Counted from the first letter of the stretch, positions 42,960 through 52,038 are shown. The stretch: DNA of 64,000 nucleotides from Nocardioides anomalus (GCF_011046535.1 NZ_CP049257.1:2294001-2358000); one strand, 5' to 3'. Numbers and translations are program-made. Notes: generated by a model from the sequence alone, not told the origin.

Positions 42960-43927
42960 GGCGCTGGGCCGGGCTCGGCGGCGTCGCGCTGGCCGCGGCG
43001 CTGGCGCTCCCCGGGAGCGCGCAGGCCCGGCCCGCGCCGGACCCGGCCAGGCCGGTGGCCGGCACCCGCTGCGCGGTCTTCCCGGCCGACAACTGGTGGC
43101 ACGCCGACGTCTCCCACCTGCCCGTGCACCCGCGCTCGGCGGCCTGGCTCTCCCACATGTCGACCGACGTCGCCCTGCACCCGGACTTCGGGCCGTCGTA
43201 CGGCGACGGACCCGACTACGGCATCCCCGTCACCGTGGTGGGCCCCAGGCACCCGAAGGTCCGCGTCGGCTTCGACTACGCCTCCGAGAGCGACCGGGTC
43301 CGCTACCCGCTCGGCCGCGACACCCGCATCGAGGGCGGCGCCGGCTCCGACGGCGACCGCCACGCGGTCGTCGTCGACCGGGACCGCTGCCGCCTCTACG
43401 AGCTCTACGCCGCCCAGCGGTCCGGCGGTCGCTGGCACGCCGGCTCCGGCGCGGTCTGGAGCCTGCGCCGGAACCACCTGCGCCCGGACGGCTGGACCTC
43501 CGCCGACGCCGCCGGCCTGCCGATCCTGCCCGGCCTGCTGCGCTGGAACGAGGTCAAGAAGGACCGCATCGACCACGCCCTCCGCTTCACCGTCCCCGAG
43601 ACCGCCCGCGCCCACCTCTGGCCCGCCCGCCACGACGCCGGCTCCACCGACGACCCGGACTACCCGCCCATGGGCGCCCGCTTCCGCCTCGCCGCGTCGT
43701 ACGACGCCACCGGCCTCTCGCCGTACGCCCAGCACGTCGTGGCGGCCATGAAGACCTACGGGCTCGTGCTCGCCGACAACGGCTCCGCGTGGTACTTCCA
43801 GGGCGAGCAGGACCCCCACTGGCCCGACCGCCTCGTCGAGGACCTCAAGACCATCCCCGCCTCGGCCTTCGTCGCCGTCGACACCGCCCCGCTCCAGGTG
43901 AGCCCGGACTCCGCCCAGGTCCGCTGA
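42956..43927 (+). CDS. Secreted protein, unknown function
   Basis: A 323-aa protein with a clear Sec signal (WAGLGGVALAAALALPGSAQA). The mature domain starts with a Trp-rich block (CAVFPADNWWHADVSHLPVH) and contains GDRHAVVVDRDRCRLYELYAAQ and YGLVLADNGSAWYFQGEQD. The pattern of His, Asp and Trp in short conserved-looking blocks suggests an enzyme or carbohydrate-binding barrel, but I recognise no family. GTG 42956 overlaps the previous stop. It ends the sortase-linked gene set and is followed by a terminator hairpin. Confidence 0.8.
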   Translation: MRRWAGLGGVALAAALALPGSAQARPAPDPARPVAGTRCAVFPADNWWHADVSHLPVHPRSAAWLSHMSTDVALHPDFGPSYGDGPDYGIPVTVVGPRHPKVRVGFDYASESDRVRYPLGRDTRIEGGAGSDGDRHAVVVDRDRCRLYELYAAQRSGGRWHAGSGAVWSLRRNHLRPDGWTSADAAGLPILPGLLRWNEVKKDRIDHALRFTVPETARAHLWPARHDAGSTDDPDYPPMGARFRLAASYDATGLSPYAQHVVAAMKTYGLVLADNGSAWYFQGEQDPHWPDRLVEDLKTIPASAFVAVDTAPLQVSPDSAQVR

Positions 43928-43944
43928 TCGACGACCTCGATGCG

Positions 43945-43963
43945 GGACCGGCCACCCCGGTCC
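43945..43963. terminator. Terminator hairpin after the sortase gene set
   Basis: A GGACCGG-CCACC-CCGGTCC perfect 7-bp stem lies 18 bp after the stop at 43927 and before tRNA-Pro. Confidence 0.55.
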
Positions 43964-43999
43964 GGTAGCCTGCTCGTCGGTCGTCCACGCGGCGGCCAT

Positions 44000-44073
<74 letters not shown>

Positions 44074-44455
44074 CCGAGTTCTTCGTAGGCACGGCGGGTG
44101 TTGTCCTCTGGAGACCGCCCCTCATGCGATCAAAATCCGAGCCTTGGTCTCCATCTGGTGTTCATCGGGCCCATCTCGGATCTGTCAGATGTGATCAGAC
44201 GCCGTCTGAGAGCGTCCATGACGACCACCTGTACGGACTCGCCCGAGGTGTCGACGCCGTCGTCCTGAGGCACCGCTGAGACCTCCTGCGTGTCCACGGG
44301 TGCCGGGGTTTGGCGGCGCCGTCCTGCCCCGGTGACGGGAGGCTTGTCTTCGCCAGGCAGAGCATCCGAGGCGGTCCCAGCCGACTCCCTGGGATCCGGC
44401 GCGCCCCACGCTCCGGCTGTGGAGTCCGCGGCGGGCGGAGCAGTCGTGCCGTCCT
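44074..44455. other. Non-coding remnant DNA beside tRNA-Pro
   Basis: No intact gene is visible. Minus-strand frames read on from the recombinase relic (for example GEDKPPVTGAGRRRQTPAP) without recognisable motifs. This looks like the eroded end of an integrated element. Confidence 0.5.
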
Positions 44456-44855
44456 TCACGTCGTCGGACCCACCCCGTTGGCGAGCGTCGCGGTGGCCGC
44501 CGAGTGGCACAACGTGTGCAGGCCGATCTCGCCTGGCCCCGGCCCGCCCGATCCGGCGCCTTGGCGGCCGCCTTGAGAGGGCGCAGCGCGTTCCGGGGGT
44601 CGCTGGGCTCGCCCGACTCAGTGGTGAACACGAACCCCGTGTCGAGCCACGACCCGCCGGCGACCTCTTGCTCGGCCGCGGTCCGAACCTGCACCTCCTC
44701 GAGCACCCGTACCGCCGCGTCCGAGAGCGGCACGTGACGTCGCGAACGGCGCGACTGCGGCGGCTGGATCTGAGCACGCCAGCCAGCCGCACCAGGGTTC
44801 CGTTCACACAGAGAACGCGGCTCGGGAGGTCCACGCTGCTCCAGGTGAGCGCCAA
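44456..44855 (-). pseudogene. Decayed tyrosine recombinase (phage-type integrase)
   Basis: Three minus-strand frames together read as the catalytic half of an integrase: LALTWSSVDLPSRVLCVNGT in the first, then RRSRRHVPLSDAAVRVLEEV and LDTGFVFTTESGEPSDPRNA in the second, then EIGLHTLCHSAATATLANGV in the third, ending at a TGA. The HxLRH motif has become HTLCH, so the catalytic Arg is lost, and the segment with the nucleophilic Tyr is not found. At least two frameshifts, a stop and a deletion are therefore present. It points towards tRNA-Pro 380 bp away, the usual layout of an integrase at its attachment site. Confidence 0.8.
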
Positions 44856-44891
44856 CGCCTCACCACGTCGCGTGGGTGTTGCACGGCTCGC

Positions 44892-46124
44892 TCACACCGA
44901 TGACGCCCAGCGGAGCGCGGCGGCACGGAGCACCCTGCTGAGCGGGTCGTGGGCGCCGAGGAGCACCGCGTAGCCGTCTGTGTTCGCCCGGTTGAGCTGC
45001 CAGACCAGGTAGCCGGAGGCGCCGGCCTCGAACGCCGCGTCCACCTTCGCGCCGAGCTGGCGGGCGCGCAGGGCGCGACCCGGACCGTCGTACGCCGCGA
45101 TGCCGGCCTCCGCCACGATGATCGGCTTGCCGAGCTGCTTGACGAGCGCGAAGGAGCACGCGAGGGGCGCGGCGGTCGCCTGGCAGGACGCCGGCGACGG
45201 CAGCTGGCCCGGGGAGGGCGCACCAGGCATGGCCGCGCTGTCCGAGCCGCGGTTGGCCCAGTCGTGCACCTCGGCGAGGTCGAGGCCGGGGACGCCGTAG
45301 ACGGCGCTGAAGTCGGCCCCGCTCGCGCCCGGAGCCCCGTTGGACTGGGTGCCGAGGGTGAGGAGGTGGTGCGGGTCCGCCGCGTGGACGACGCTCGCCA
45401 TGTCGCTGGCGAAGTTGACCAGCACGCTGCGGCCGGCGGGGTCGAGCTGGTGTGTCTCGGCCTCGTTCATGAGTGACCAGGCGAAGACGACTGGCTCGTC
45501 GCGGTAGTGCGCGGTGATCCGGCTCGCGTACTCCCGGAACGACAATCTCTCGGGTGCGAGCGGTGATCGGTAGCCGTCGCTGAACCACGTGCCGCCCTGG
45601 ACTGCGGACAGCGGCGCGGTCCCGGGCCGGGAGCAGTTGCCCCACTGGTTCTCGAGGACCGGCAGCACCTTGAGGCCCTGCTCCCGGGCGGCTGAGATGA
45701 CGCGGTCGACCCCGGAGTAGTCGGTGCCGGCGCGCGTGTAGGACTGGAAGGCCCAGAACCGCACCACGGTGCCGCCGGCGGCCCGGACCTGCAGCATCGC
45801 CGCGGCCAGCTGCGCGTCGTCGAGCCGCTGGGCCGGCGCGCAGGAGTACAGGTCGGACGCTGCGGCGTCGTACAGGTTGAAGCCGACGAATCGGAACGGC
45901 GCCCCGTCGAGGGTCAGGCTCGCGCCGGACCGGGCGACGAACCCGTCTGGAGCGGCGGCTGTGGCGTCCTGGGCGAAGGCGGCCTCGGGCCCCGGCGCCG
46001 CCTCCGTGGTGAGGCCGAGCAACGACGGCGCCAGCGTGGCCGCGGCGAAAGCCGCTGCCGCCACCACCTTCAGGGCGCGCCACTTGCTGGGTGGTGCGGA
46101 GTCGCCGCGAAGGCGCGTGCCCAT
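44892..46124 (-). CDS. Secreted GH5-type (mannanase/cellulase-like) glycosidase
   Basis: A 410-aa exported clan-A hydrolase. The signal segment is ALKVVAAAAFAAATLAPSLLG. Core blocks are FRFVGFNLYDAAASDLYSC, VVRFWAFQSY (conserved Arg), WSLMNEAET (acid/base Glu), VHDWANRG and IIVAEAGIAAYDG (nucleophile Glu). ATG 46124 has GGAG 5 nt upstream and gives a normal leader; other in-frame ATGs lie further up. It is a close paralogue of the gene at 48564. It probably trims or processes the surface polysaccharide of the locus, or a mannan. It diverges from the cupin gene. Confidence 0.85.
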   Translation of the reverse strand: MGTRLRGDSAPPSKWRALKVVAAAAFAAATLAPSLLGLTTEAAPGPEAAFAQDATAAAPDGFVARSGASLTLDGAPFRFVGFNLYDAAASDLYSCAPAQRLDDAQLAAAMLQVRAAGGTVVRFWAFQSYTRAGTDYSGVDRVISAAREQGLKVLPVLENQWGNCSRPGTAPLSAVQGGTWFSDGYRSPLAPERLSFREYASRITAHYRDEPVVFAWSLMNEAETHQLDPAGRSVLVNFASDMASVVHAADPHHLLTLGTQSNGAPGASGADFSAVYGVPGLDLAEVHDWANRGSDSAAMPGAPSPGQLPSPASCQATAAPLACSFALVKQLGKPIIVAEAGIAAYDGPGRALRARQLGAKVDAAFEAGASGYLVWQLNRANTDGYAVLLGAHDPLSRVLRAAALRWASSV

Positions 46125-46133
46125 GGTGCTCCA

Positions 46134-46160
46134 GACGTTCCGGTCCCCGTCGGGAACGTC
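46134..46160. promoter_or_regulatory. Inverted repeat in the leader of the GH5-like gene
   Basis: GACGTTCC at 46134 and GGAACGTC at 46153, separated by 11 nt, lie just upstream of the GH5 ribosome site (about 46129-46132). It may be an operator or a leader hairpin affecting translation. Confidence 0.4.
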
Positions 46161-46279
46161 CCGTCCGGTAACCCGTTGCGTGGACATCACAGTGCGGGGC
46201 TCGCTTTTCATCCTCCAGGGTGGCTCAGCCGGGGTCTCCACCGGTTACCTGTGTGCTCACACGACACGGGGAGTACGCA

Positions 46280-46675
46280 GTGACAGGTAGGGATGAGCAG
46301 GAGCGCCCGGCAGCGCCGCAGTCGGGAGACCGGCCGTGGGGGTCGTGGCACGTCCTTGACGAGGGCGACGGCTACAAGGTCAAGCGGATCCAGGTCGATC
46401 CGGACCGGCGGTTGAGCTACCAGACCCACCAGTTCCGGGCCGAGCACTGGTTCGTGGTGTCCGGTACGGCGACGTGCGTGATCAGCGACGAGGTCGTGGT
46501 GTTGGAGGCGGGCCAGAGCATCGACGTCGCGGTCGGCGAGGCGCACCGGATCACCAACGTGGGCACGGCCCCGCTCGTGCTGGTCGAGGTGCAGAGCGGG
46601 TCGTACACCGGCGAGGACGACATCGTCCGGCTCGAGGACGACTACGGCCGGGTGGACCCGGTCCTGGCCGGCTGA
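46280..46675 (+). CDS. Type II phosphomannose-isomerase-like cupin
   Basis: A 131-aa single cupin equal to the C-terminal isomerase domain of bifunctional mannose-1-P guanylyltransferase/isomerases. Key blocks are GSWHVLDEGDGYKVKRIQVD, LSYQTHQFRAEHWFVVSGTA (metal-binding His and Glu) and VAVGEAHRITNVG. GTG 46280 has GGGGAG 6 nt upstream. It would supply mannose-6-P for GDP-mannose, which fits the adjacent glycosyltransferase locus and the mannanase-like hydrolases. The pyrophosphorylase part is absent. Its 3' end overlaps the DUF4326 gene by 34 bp, tail-to-tail. Confidence 0.88.
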   Translation: MTGRDEQERPAAPQSGDRPWGSWHVLDEGDGYKVKRIQVDPDRRLSYQTHQFRAEHWFVVSGTATCVISDEVVVLEAGQSIDVAVGEAHRITNVGTAPLVLVEVQSGSYTGEDDIVRLEDDYGRVDPVLAG

Positions 46676-47088
46676 GTGCCGGCCGGTGCGGTGTTGGCCG
46701 CGGCGAGCAGGAAGTCGGCGTGGCACGACTGGTCGGTCGGGCACCAGCACACCAGGTCGTGTCCGGCCAGTTCGGTGCGGATCGCCTCGAGGCTCGGCGC
46801 CCCGCCCTGCTGCTCCAGCACCTGCCGGGCGTAGAGCTCGACCGCCTTCTTGCGGGCCGAGGCCTGCGTGTCCTCGTCCGGGTGTGCGGTCGTGCCGTCG
46901 GGACGACGCACGAACCACGAGCCGGGCAGTCCGTGGAAGTCGCTGCTCCGGCTGACGGCGAACGGGTTCCCCCAGACCGTCGGACGACCGACGTAGACGG
47001 CACCGCTGGGCATCCGCCAGCCGCGGCGCCGACGGCGCTGGACGCGCTGCGGAGCACGCTCCTCAGGCCGTGGGCGGTCGGGCACCAT
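46642..47088 (-). CDS. DUF4326 domain protein
   Basis: A 148-aa protein. The family core WRMPSGAVYVGRPTVWGNPF is followed by the C-terminal block GHDLVCWCPTDQSCHADFLL with Cys and His residues that may bind metal. The family is widespread in phages and actinobacteria and has no assigned function. ATG 47088 is chosen because family members begin with a short basic stretch (here RVQRRRRRGWRMP). It is convergent with the cupin gene. Confidence 0.85.
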   Translation of the reverse strand: MVPDRPRPEERAPQRVQRRRRRGWRMPSGAVYVGRPTVWGNPFAVSRSSDFHGLPGSWFVRRPDGTTAHPDEDTQASARKKAVELYARQVLEQQGGAPSLEAIRTELAGHDLVCWCPTDQSCHADFLLAAANTAPAGTQPARTGSTRP

Positions 47089-47153
47089 CACTCGTCTCGT
47101 CACCGGGGATCGGTGGGCAGGTGGCTCCACCCTACGTCCGAGTCGTGGTCGGC

Positions 47154-48425
47154 TCATGCACCGCGGGCCAGCTTGCGGTGGTGCCGGGTCACGCGCGCGA
47201 CCGCGGCGCGCTGTACGTCGTCCTTGCCGGGCACGTAGAAGGCCACGTCGTCCGAACCGTACGGCGCGCCCTGGTTGTGCAGGTCGGCGTCGTTCTGCAG
47301 CGACCACAGGGCCGAGGTGAAGACGTTGCGCGACCTCCGGACGGCCGCCTCGACGTCGGGCGCGCCGGCCGTGGACCAGGCGTACTCCCCCACGGCGAAC
47401 GCCTTGCCGTGGGTCTTGGCGAAGTCGGCCATCCGGCGCACGTCGCCGGCGCCGAAGCTGGAGTAGACGTGGGTCTCCAGGATGTCGACGTGGGGCGAGG
47501 CCCAGGCCATGTCCTCCACCTGGAGGCCGTCGGCGCCGGAGTCCATGACCAGGGTGTCCGGCGCGACGCTCTTGATGACCGCGGCCTTGTCGGCCACCCA
47601 ACCGCGCGCGTCCTGGGCGGCCGTCCAGAGCTCGTTCCCGACCTGCACGACCGAGAGGGTGGGGTCGTCCTTGAACGCGATCCCGGTGCGGCTGTTCACG
47701 TGGTTGAGCCAGTCCCGGATGAACTGCTCGAAGTCCCAGACGATCTGCTGGTCCTGGTAGAAGGCGTTCTCGGCGGCGCGCTGGGTCGGGGAGTTCGCGG
47801 CCTTGACGTTGCTGTCCATCGAGACCGAGCCGGGCCGGCGGAAGTTCACCCAGTGGCGCTTGCCCCCGTGGTAGTAGCCGAGCTCGTCGACGAAGGGCGC
47901 GACGAGGTAGATCCCGAGCTTGCCCGCCTGGGTCACGGCGTAGTCGATGGTCGCCCACACTTCTGGGTCGTAGCCGATCGTGGGGTGGGGACCGGTCCCG
48001 GAGACGCCCGTGACCAGGGTGTGTGGGCTGCCCACCGAAGCGGCCAAGGTGTGGGCACGCAGCACCCCGACGTCGAGCGCCTGGCACCGGGCGAGGAGCG
48101 CGTCGATCTCCTCGGGCGCCATCAGTCGAGGGCTCGGGTAGTCGTTGGTGATCAGCTGGAACGCGTTCGCGCCACCGACTCGGAAGTCGGACCCGTGGCG
48201 CTGGACCCTGCCGGAGGAGGTCACGGTCAGCCGCGGCGAGCGGGCCGGGTGCCGCACCCCCCGAGACGGTGTGTGCGGCGCCCAGCGGCTGCCCTGGTGC
48301 CTGCGACCAGCGGCGCCGGCAGGGGCGGCGAGACCGGCCACGGCGAGACCGCTGCCCAGCGCGAGGCCCCGGCGACTGAGCGCGACGGCTGGTCGGGGGG
48401 TCGGGGCGACGGGGAGGTCGGGCAC
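47154..48425 (-). CDS. Tat-exported GH5-like (endo-beta-mannosidase-type) glycosidase
   Basis: A 423-aa hydrolase with a twin-arginine leader (ALSRRGLALGSGLAVAGLAA). The barrel shows FRVGGANAFQL at strand 1, RAHTLAASVG, VVQVGNELW (acid/base Glu), ETHVYSSFG and AFAVGEYAW (nucleophile Glu), a pattern seen in mannan endo-1,4-beta-mannosidases. It is unlike the two sister GH5 proteins at 44892 and 48564. GTG 48425 has no clear ribosome site. It lies just downstream of the polysaccharide operon, separated by a terminator-like hairpin. Confidence 0.83.
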   Translation of the reverse strand: MPDLPVAPTPRPAVALSRRGLALGSGLAVAGLAAPAGAAGRRHQGSRWAPHTPSRGVRHPARSPRLTVTSSGRVQRHGSDFRVGGANAFQLITNDYPSPRLMAPEEIDALLARCQALDVGVLRAHTLAASVGSPHTLVTGVSGTGPHPTIGYDPEVWATIDYAVTQAGKLGIYLVAPFVDELGYYHGGKRHWVNFRRPGSVSMDSNVKAANSPTQRAAENAFYQDQQIVWDFEQFIRDWLNHVNSRTGIAFKDDPTLSVVQVGNELWTAAQDARGWVADKAAVIKSVAPDTLVMDSGADGLQVEDMAWASPHVDILETHVYSSFGAGDVRRMADFAKTHGKAFAVGEYAWSTAGAPDVEAAVRRSRNVFTSALWSLQNDADLHNQGAPYGSDDVAFYVPGKDDVQRAAVARVTRHHRKLARGA

Positions 48426-48520
48426 GCGTTCGACCAGAACACGCGGCCGCGACCGGTGTACTCGGTTCGCCGGGACTCGACCCGACCGTCCGGGCCGTGG
48501 TCTAGACCCTCACCCGGGTC

Positions 48521-48542
48521 ACCACCCCCGTCGGGGTGTGGT
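48521..48542. terminator. Hairpin at the end of the polysaccharide operon
   Basis: ACCACCCCC pairs with GGGGTGTGGT (one mismatch) 22 bp beyond the stop at 48564 on the minus strand, so it may end the nine-gene transcript. Confidence 0.45.
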
Positions 48543-48563
48543 CGCGCCGTTTCCGAGGACGGA

Positions 48564-49727
48564 TCAGGAGCCGGAAGCCCACTCCTCGGCGGCAGTTCGG
48601 AGCACCCGGAGGAGCGGGTCGTCACCGGCCACGAGCACGCCGTAGCCGTCGGTGTTGGCCGTGTTGAGCTGCCACACCAGGTAGCCCGCGGCGCCCGCCT
48701 CGAAGGCGGCGTCGACCTTGGCCTCGAACAGGGTGGCGCGGGTGGCTCGCTCGCTGTCGTCCTCGGCGGCGATCCCGGCCTCGCCGACCACGATCGGCTT
48801 GCCGAGGCTGCGCGCCAGCGCGAAGGAGCAGGCGATGCTCGCGTCGGTCGCCTGGCACTCGGCTGGGTTCGGAAGCGCACCGTCGCGGGTCGCGCCCGGC
48901 ATCGCCTCCTCGTCCGACCCGTGGTCGCCCCAGTCGTGCACCTCGGTGAGGTCCAGGCCGGGCAGGGCGTAGACCTCGCGGAAGTCGGACCCGCTCGCTC
49001 CCGGGGCGCCGTTGGCCTGGGTGCCGAGGGTGACCAGGTGGTGGGGGTCCACGCGGTGCACGACGGCGGAGACGTCGCGAGCGAAGTCGACCAGGACGCT
49101 GGCGCCGCCCGCGTCGCGCATCGCGGTCTCGGCCTCGTTGACCAGCGACCACGCCACGATGGCGGGCTCGTCGCGGTAGTGGCGGGCGATGGTGGCGACG
49201 TACTCCCGGTAGGAGACCGCGGCGCTGCCCAACGGCTCGCGGTAGCCGTCGACGTACCAGGTGCCGTCGTTGACGCTGGACAGCGGCTCGCCGCTCTTCC
49301 CGGTCGAGCAGTCGCCCGGCCCGTCCTCGAGGACGGGCAAGACCCGCAGGCCGTGCGACCGGGCCGCGGCGATGACCCGGTCGGTCCCGGAGAAGTCGAG
49401 GCCCCCGTCGGTGTAGGTCTGGTAGGCCCAGAACCGCACCACCGTGCCGCCGGCGTCGCGGACGGTGTCCATCGCCTCGTCCAGCCCGTCGTCGTCGAGG
49501 CGGGTCGCCGGGGAGCACGAGTAGGAGTCCGACGCCGCGGCGTCGTAGAGGTTGAAGCCGACGAAGCGGAACGCGTCGTCGCCCACGCGCAACGAGGTGC
49601 CCGAGCGGGTCACGTACTCGTCGGCCGATGACTCGGCGGTGGCTGACCACGCGACGAGGCCGGCCCCGACCACCGCGACCACTGCGGCGCCGACGAGGAC
49701 CAGCCGCGCTCGCCCGGTCTCAGCCAC
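48564..49727 (-). CDS. Secreted/anchored GH5-type glycosidase, paralogue of 44892
   Basis: A 387-aa protein with one N-terminal hydrophobic segment (LVLVGAAVVAVVGAGLVAW) as signal or anchor. Its motifs closely match the protein at 44892: FRFVGFNLYDAAASDSYSC, VVRFWAYQTY, WSLVNEAET, VHDWGDHG, IVVGEAGIAAED. The two acidic catalytic residues are kept. GTG 49727 overlaps the GT4 stop by 8 nt. As the last gene of the nine-gene operon it probably cuts or remodels the exported polysaccharide. Confidence 0.85.
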   Translation of the reverse strand: MAETGRARLVLVGAAVVAVVGAGLVAWSATAESSADEYVTRSGTSLRVGDDAFRFVGFNLYDAAASDSYSCSPATRLDDDGLDEAMDTVRDAGGTVVRFWAYQTYTDGGLDFSGTDRVIAAARSHGLRVLPVLEDGPGDCSTGKSGEPLSSVNDGTWYVDGYREPLGSAAVSYREYVATIARHYRDEPAIVAWSLVNEAETAMRDAGGASVLVDFARDVSAVVHRVDPHHLVTLGTQANGAPGASGSDFREVYALPGLDLTEVHDWGDHGSDEEAMPGATRDGALPNPAECQATDASIACSFALARSLGKPIVVGEAGIAAEDDSERATRATLFEAKVDAAFEAGAAGYLVWQLNTANTDGYGVLVAGDDPLLRVLRTAAEEWASGS

Positions 49728-50895
49728 GGTGCCGCGCGGGTAGGCGGTCGTAGACCGCGTCGACCCGGTCCGCCGCGGCCTGTGCACCGTAGGCCTCGAG
49801 CAGTACGGCGGGCGCGGGCCACCGGCGCTGTCCGAACGCAGCCGAGGACGCCGCCAGTGCGTCGCCGAGGCGCTCGGCGTCGACCGTCGCGTCGCCCGAT
49901 GGGCGCACGTGGCTCACCTGCGGCAGCTCGGGCAGCTCCTCGAGAGCCGGGCAGGCGGCGTGCACCACGGGCAGGCCGCTGCCGACCGCCTCCACGACGG
50001 CCATGCCGAACGACTCGTCGGCCGAGGCGCTCAGCAGCACGTCCATGGCGCCGTAGACCTCGCCCATCCGGGGCCGGGAGCCGAGCCAGTGCACCTGGTC
50101 CGCGACGCCGAGCTCACCCGCGAGGGATCGCAGCTCGGCCAGGAGCGGACCAGCGCCGGCGACGACGAGGACGGCCCCGTCGCGGAGCAGCGGGGCGCAG
50201 GCACGCAGAGCGATGTCGATGCGCTTCTGGCCCTCGAGCCGACCCACGGCGCCCACCACCAGGGTGTCGGGGCCGATCGCCAGCTCTCGACGCACCCGCT
50301 GGCGGCCCACCGCGTCGTAGGCCACCGCCTCGAAGTCGATGCCGAGGTCGACCACGGAGATGCGGTCGAGGTGCACGCCCCACTGGCGGAGGTGGTGCGC
50401 AGTGACGGCCGAGACCGCGACGGTGTGCGTCGTCAGCCGTTCGAGGACCTGGTAGAGCAGGCGCAGCCACCAGGTGTGCGGCCGCCCCTCCAGGGTGTCC
50501 TCCATGAGCGAGTGCTCGGTGGACACGACCACCGGGACACGGGCCAGCCGCGCCGCCGGGAGGGCCATGACCTGGGCGGAGAGCAGGTGGACGTGCACGA
50601 CGTCCGGGCGCAGCCGACGCAGCCGCCGGGCCAGCGTCAACGGGAGCAGGGCCTTGCGCCACCCCGACGACTGCAGCTCCTCGACCGGCTCGCCGGCGGC
50701 GCGCATGCTCTCCGCGATGCCACCCGACTCGTACAGCACGATCACCCGCGTGCGGTGCCGGCTGCGGGCGGTGAGCATCTCCAGCTGCCGCTCCGCTCCC
50801 CCGGGCGTGAGGGTCGCGATCACGTGGACGACGTCGAGCCGGGACCCGGCCGCGGCCGGACGCGACGGGTGGCGGGCGTGCTCGGTGAGACTCAT
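49720..50895 (-). CDS. GT4-family glycosyltransferase (1)
   Basis: A 391-aa GT-B transferase. It opens VVHVIATLTPGGAERQLEML (donor-side glycine loop). The C-terminal half has VGAVGRLEGQKRIDIALRA, VHWLGSRPRMGEVYGAMD and SADESFGMAVVEAVGSGLP (the E-x7-E motif). It is cytoplasmic and would add one sugar of the repeat unit to a lipid carrier. ATG 50895 overlaps the next transferase's stop as ATGA. Confidence 0.92.
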   Translation of the reverse strand: MSLTEHARHPSRPAAAGSRLDVVHVIATLTPGGAERQLEMLTARSRHRTRVIVLYESGGIAESMRAAGEPVEELQSSGWRKALLPLTLARRLRRLRPDVVHVHLLSAQVMALPAARLARVPVVVSTEHSLMEDTLEGRPHTWWLRLLYQVLERLTTHTVAVSAVTAHHLRQWGVHLDRISVVDLGIDFEAVAYDAVGRQRVRRELAIGPDTLVVGAVGRLEGQKRIDIALRACAPLLRDGAVLVVAGAGPLLAELRSLAGELGVADQVHWLGSRPRMGEVYGAMDVLLSASADESFGMAVVEAVGSGLPVVHAACPALEELPELPQVSHVRPSGDATVDAERLGDALAASSAAFGQRRWPAPAVLLEAYGAQAAADRVDAVYDRLPARHRG

Positions 50896-52034
50896 GGTCG
50901 ACCCCGCTGCGCGAGCACGCGGCGGTACACCTCGGCCACGCCGTCGGTCGTGGTCTCCCACGTCGGGAGCTCGAGAGCCTGCGGCTGCCGCGGCTCGAGG
51001 CCGCGGTCCGCGTCCTCCAGCGCCGCGCTGAGGACGTCGGCCACGACGACGTTGGGGGCGTCCTCGGGGATCCCGGTCACGAGCCCGTCGGCGACGAGGT
51101 CGCCGGTGCCGGCGACGTCGAACCCGACGACGGGCAGACCCAGGGTGAGCGCCTCCATGATGCCGACCGGGTGCGCCTCGTACGTCGACAGCGCGGCCAT
51201 CACGCTGGCCCTGCCGAGCTCGCGCGCCATGGCGCTGCGGTCGGTCGGCGGGAGGCTGCGGATCTCGACCGCGTGGCCGACGCCCATCCGGTCGGCCAGG
51301 GAGCGCAGCTGCTCCTCGTAGCCACCGCTGCCCAGGATCACCAGGTCCGCGCCGGGCACGCGCTGCCGGATCAGAGGCAGCGCCTCGATGGCTCGGTGGT
51401 GGCCCTTGTAACGCTCGAGGCGACCGCTCGACACGAGACGGCCAGGTCGGCGTACGACGTCCTGCGGCACCGGCGGCAGCGCGCCGCCGTTCGGCACCAC
51501 GGTGAAGTGGGACTGGTCGATCCCGGTCGCGGCCGAGAAGTGGGCGCGCTCGAAGCGGCTCACCGCGATGAGGTGGTCGGCCCGGCGCAGCAGAGGTGCC
51601 AGGACCCTCCACTGCGTGCTGCGGACGTTGCGCCGCGCCTCCGAGGAGTGCCCACCGCTGTGGAAGGTCAGCACGTACGGCGTGCGCGCCGCTCGCGCGG
51701 CGGCCATCGCCAGCGGTGGGACGAGGGTGTGGACGCCCTGCACGTGGACCAGGTCCCAGGGGCCGCGGGCGACCACCCTGCCGACGCCCGGAGCGAAGTA
51801 GAAGTCCTTCTCGGCGGGCCACGACCGGCGACGCAGCACACGCACGCCGTCGCGCACCTCGTCGCGGGGCAGCCGACCGCTGCGGTCGGTGGCCAGGACG
51901 GTGACGTCGAACTCGCCGCGCTCGACCAGGCGCCGCGCGACCTCGGCGACGTGGGTCTCGATGCCGCCCATCTCAGGGAAGAACCGTTGGACGACCATGA
52001 GGACGTGCGGGCGTGAGGGTGTGGGAACGAGCAC
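50892..52034 (-). CDS. GT4-family glycosyltransferase (2)
   Basis: A 380-aa GT-B transferase. It has VLMVVQRFFPEMGGIETHVA at the N-terminus, LTFHSGGHSSE, LVSSGRLERYKGHHRAIEAL and TYEAHPVGIMEALTLGLPV (E-x7-E). GTG 52034 has AGGTGA upstream and lies 4 bp after the membrane protein gene. Its sequence is clearly different from the other two GT4 enzymes, so each probably makes a different linkage. Confidence 0.92.
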   Translation of the reverse strand: MLVPTPSRPHVLMVVQRFFPEMGGIETHVAEVARRLVERGEFDVTVLATDRSGRLPRDEVRDGVRVLRRRSWPAEKDFYFAPGVGRVVARGPWDLVHVQGVHTLVPPLAMAAARAARTPYVLTFHSGGHSSEARRNVRSTQWRVLAPLLRRADHLIAVSRFERAHFSAATGIDQSHFTVVPNGGALPPVPQDVVRRPGRLVSSGRLERYKGHHRAIEALPLIRQRVPGADLVILGSGGYEEQLRSLADRMGVGHAVEIRSLPPTDRSAMARELGRASVMAALSTYEAHPVGIMEALTLGLPVVGFDVAGTGDLVADGLVTGIPEDAPNVVVADVLSAALEDADRGLEPRQPQALELPTWETTTDGVAEVYRRVLAQRGRP

Positions 52035-52038
52035 TGGG

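Noticed and set aside
51405..51420. CTTGTAACGCTCGAGG, similar to the arm of the 15240 palindrome
   Set aside because: It lies inside a glycosyltransferase coding region without an inverted partner; chance match.
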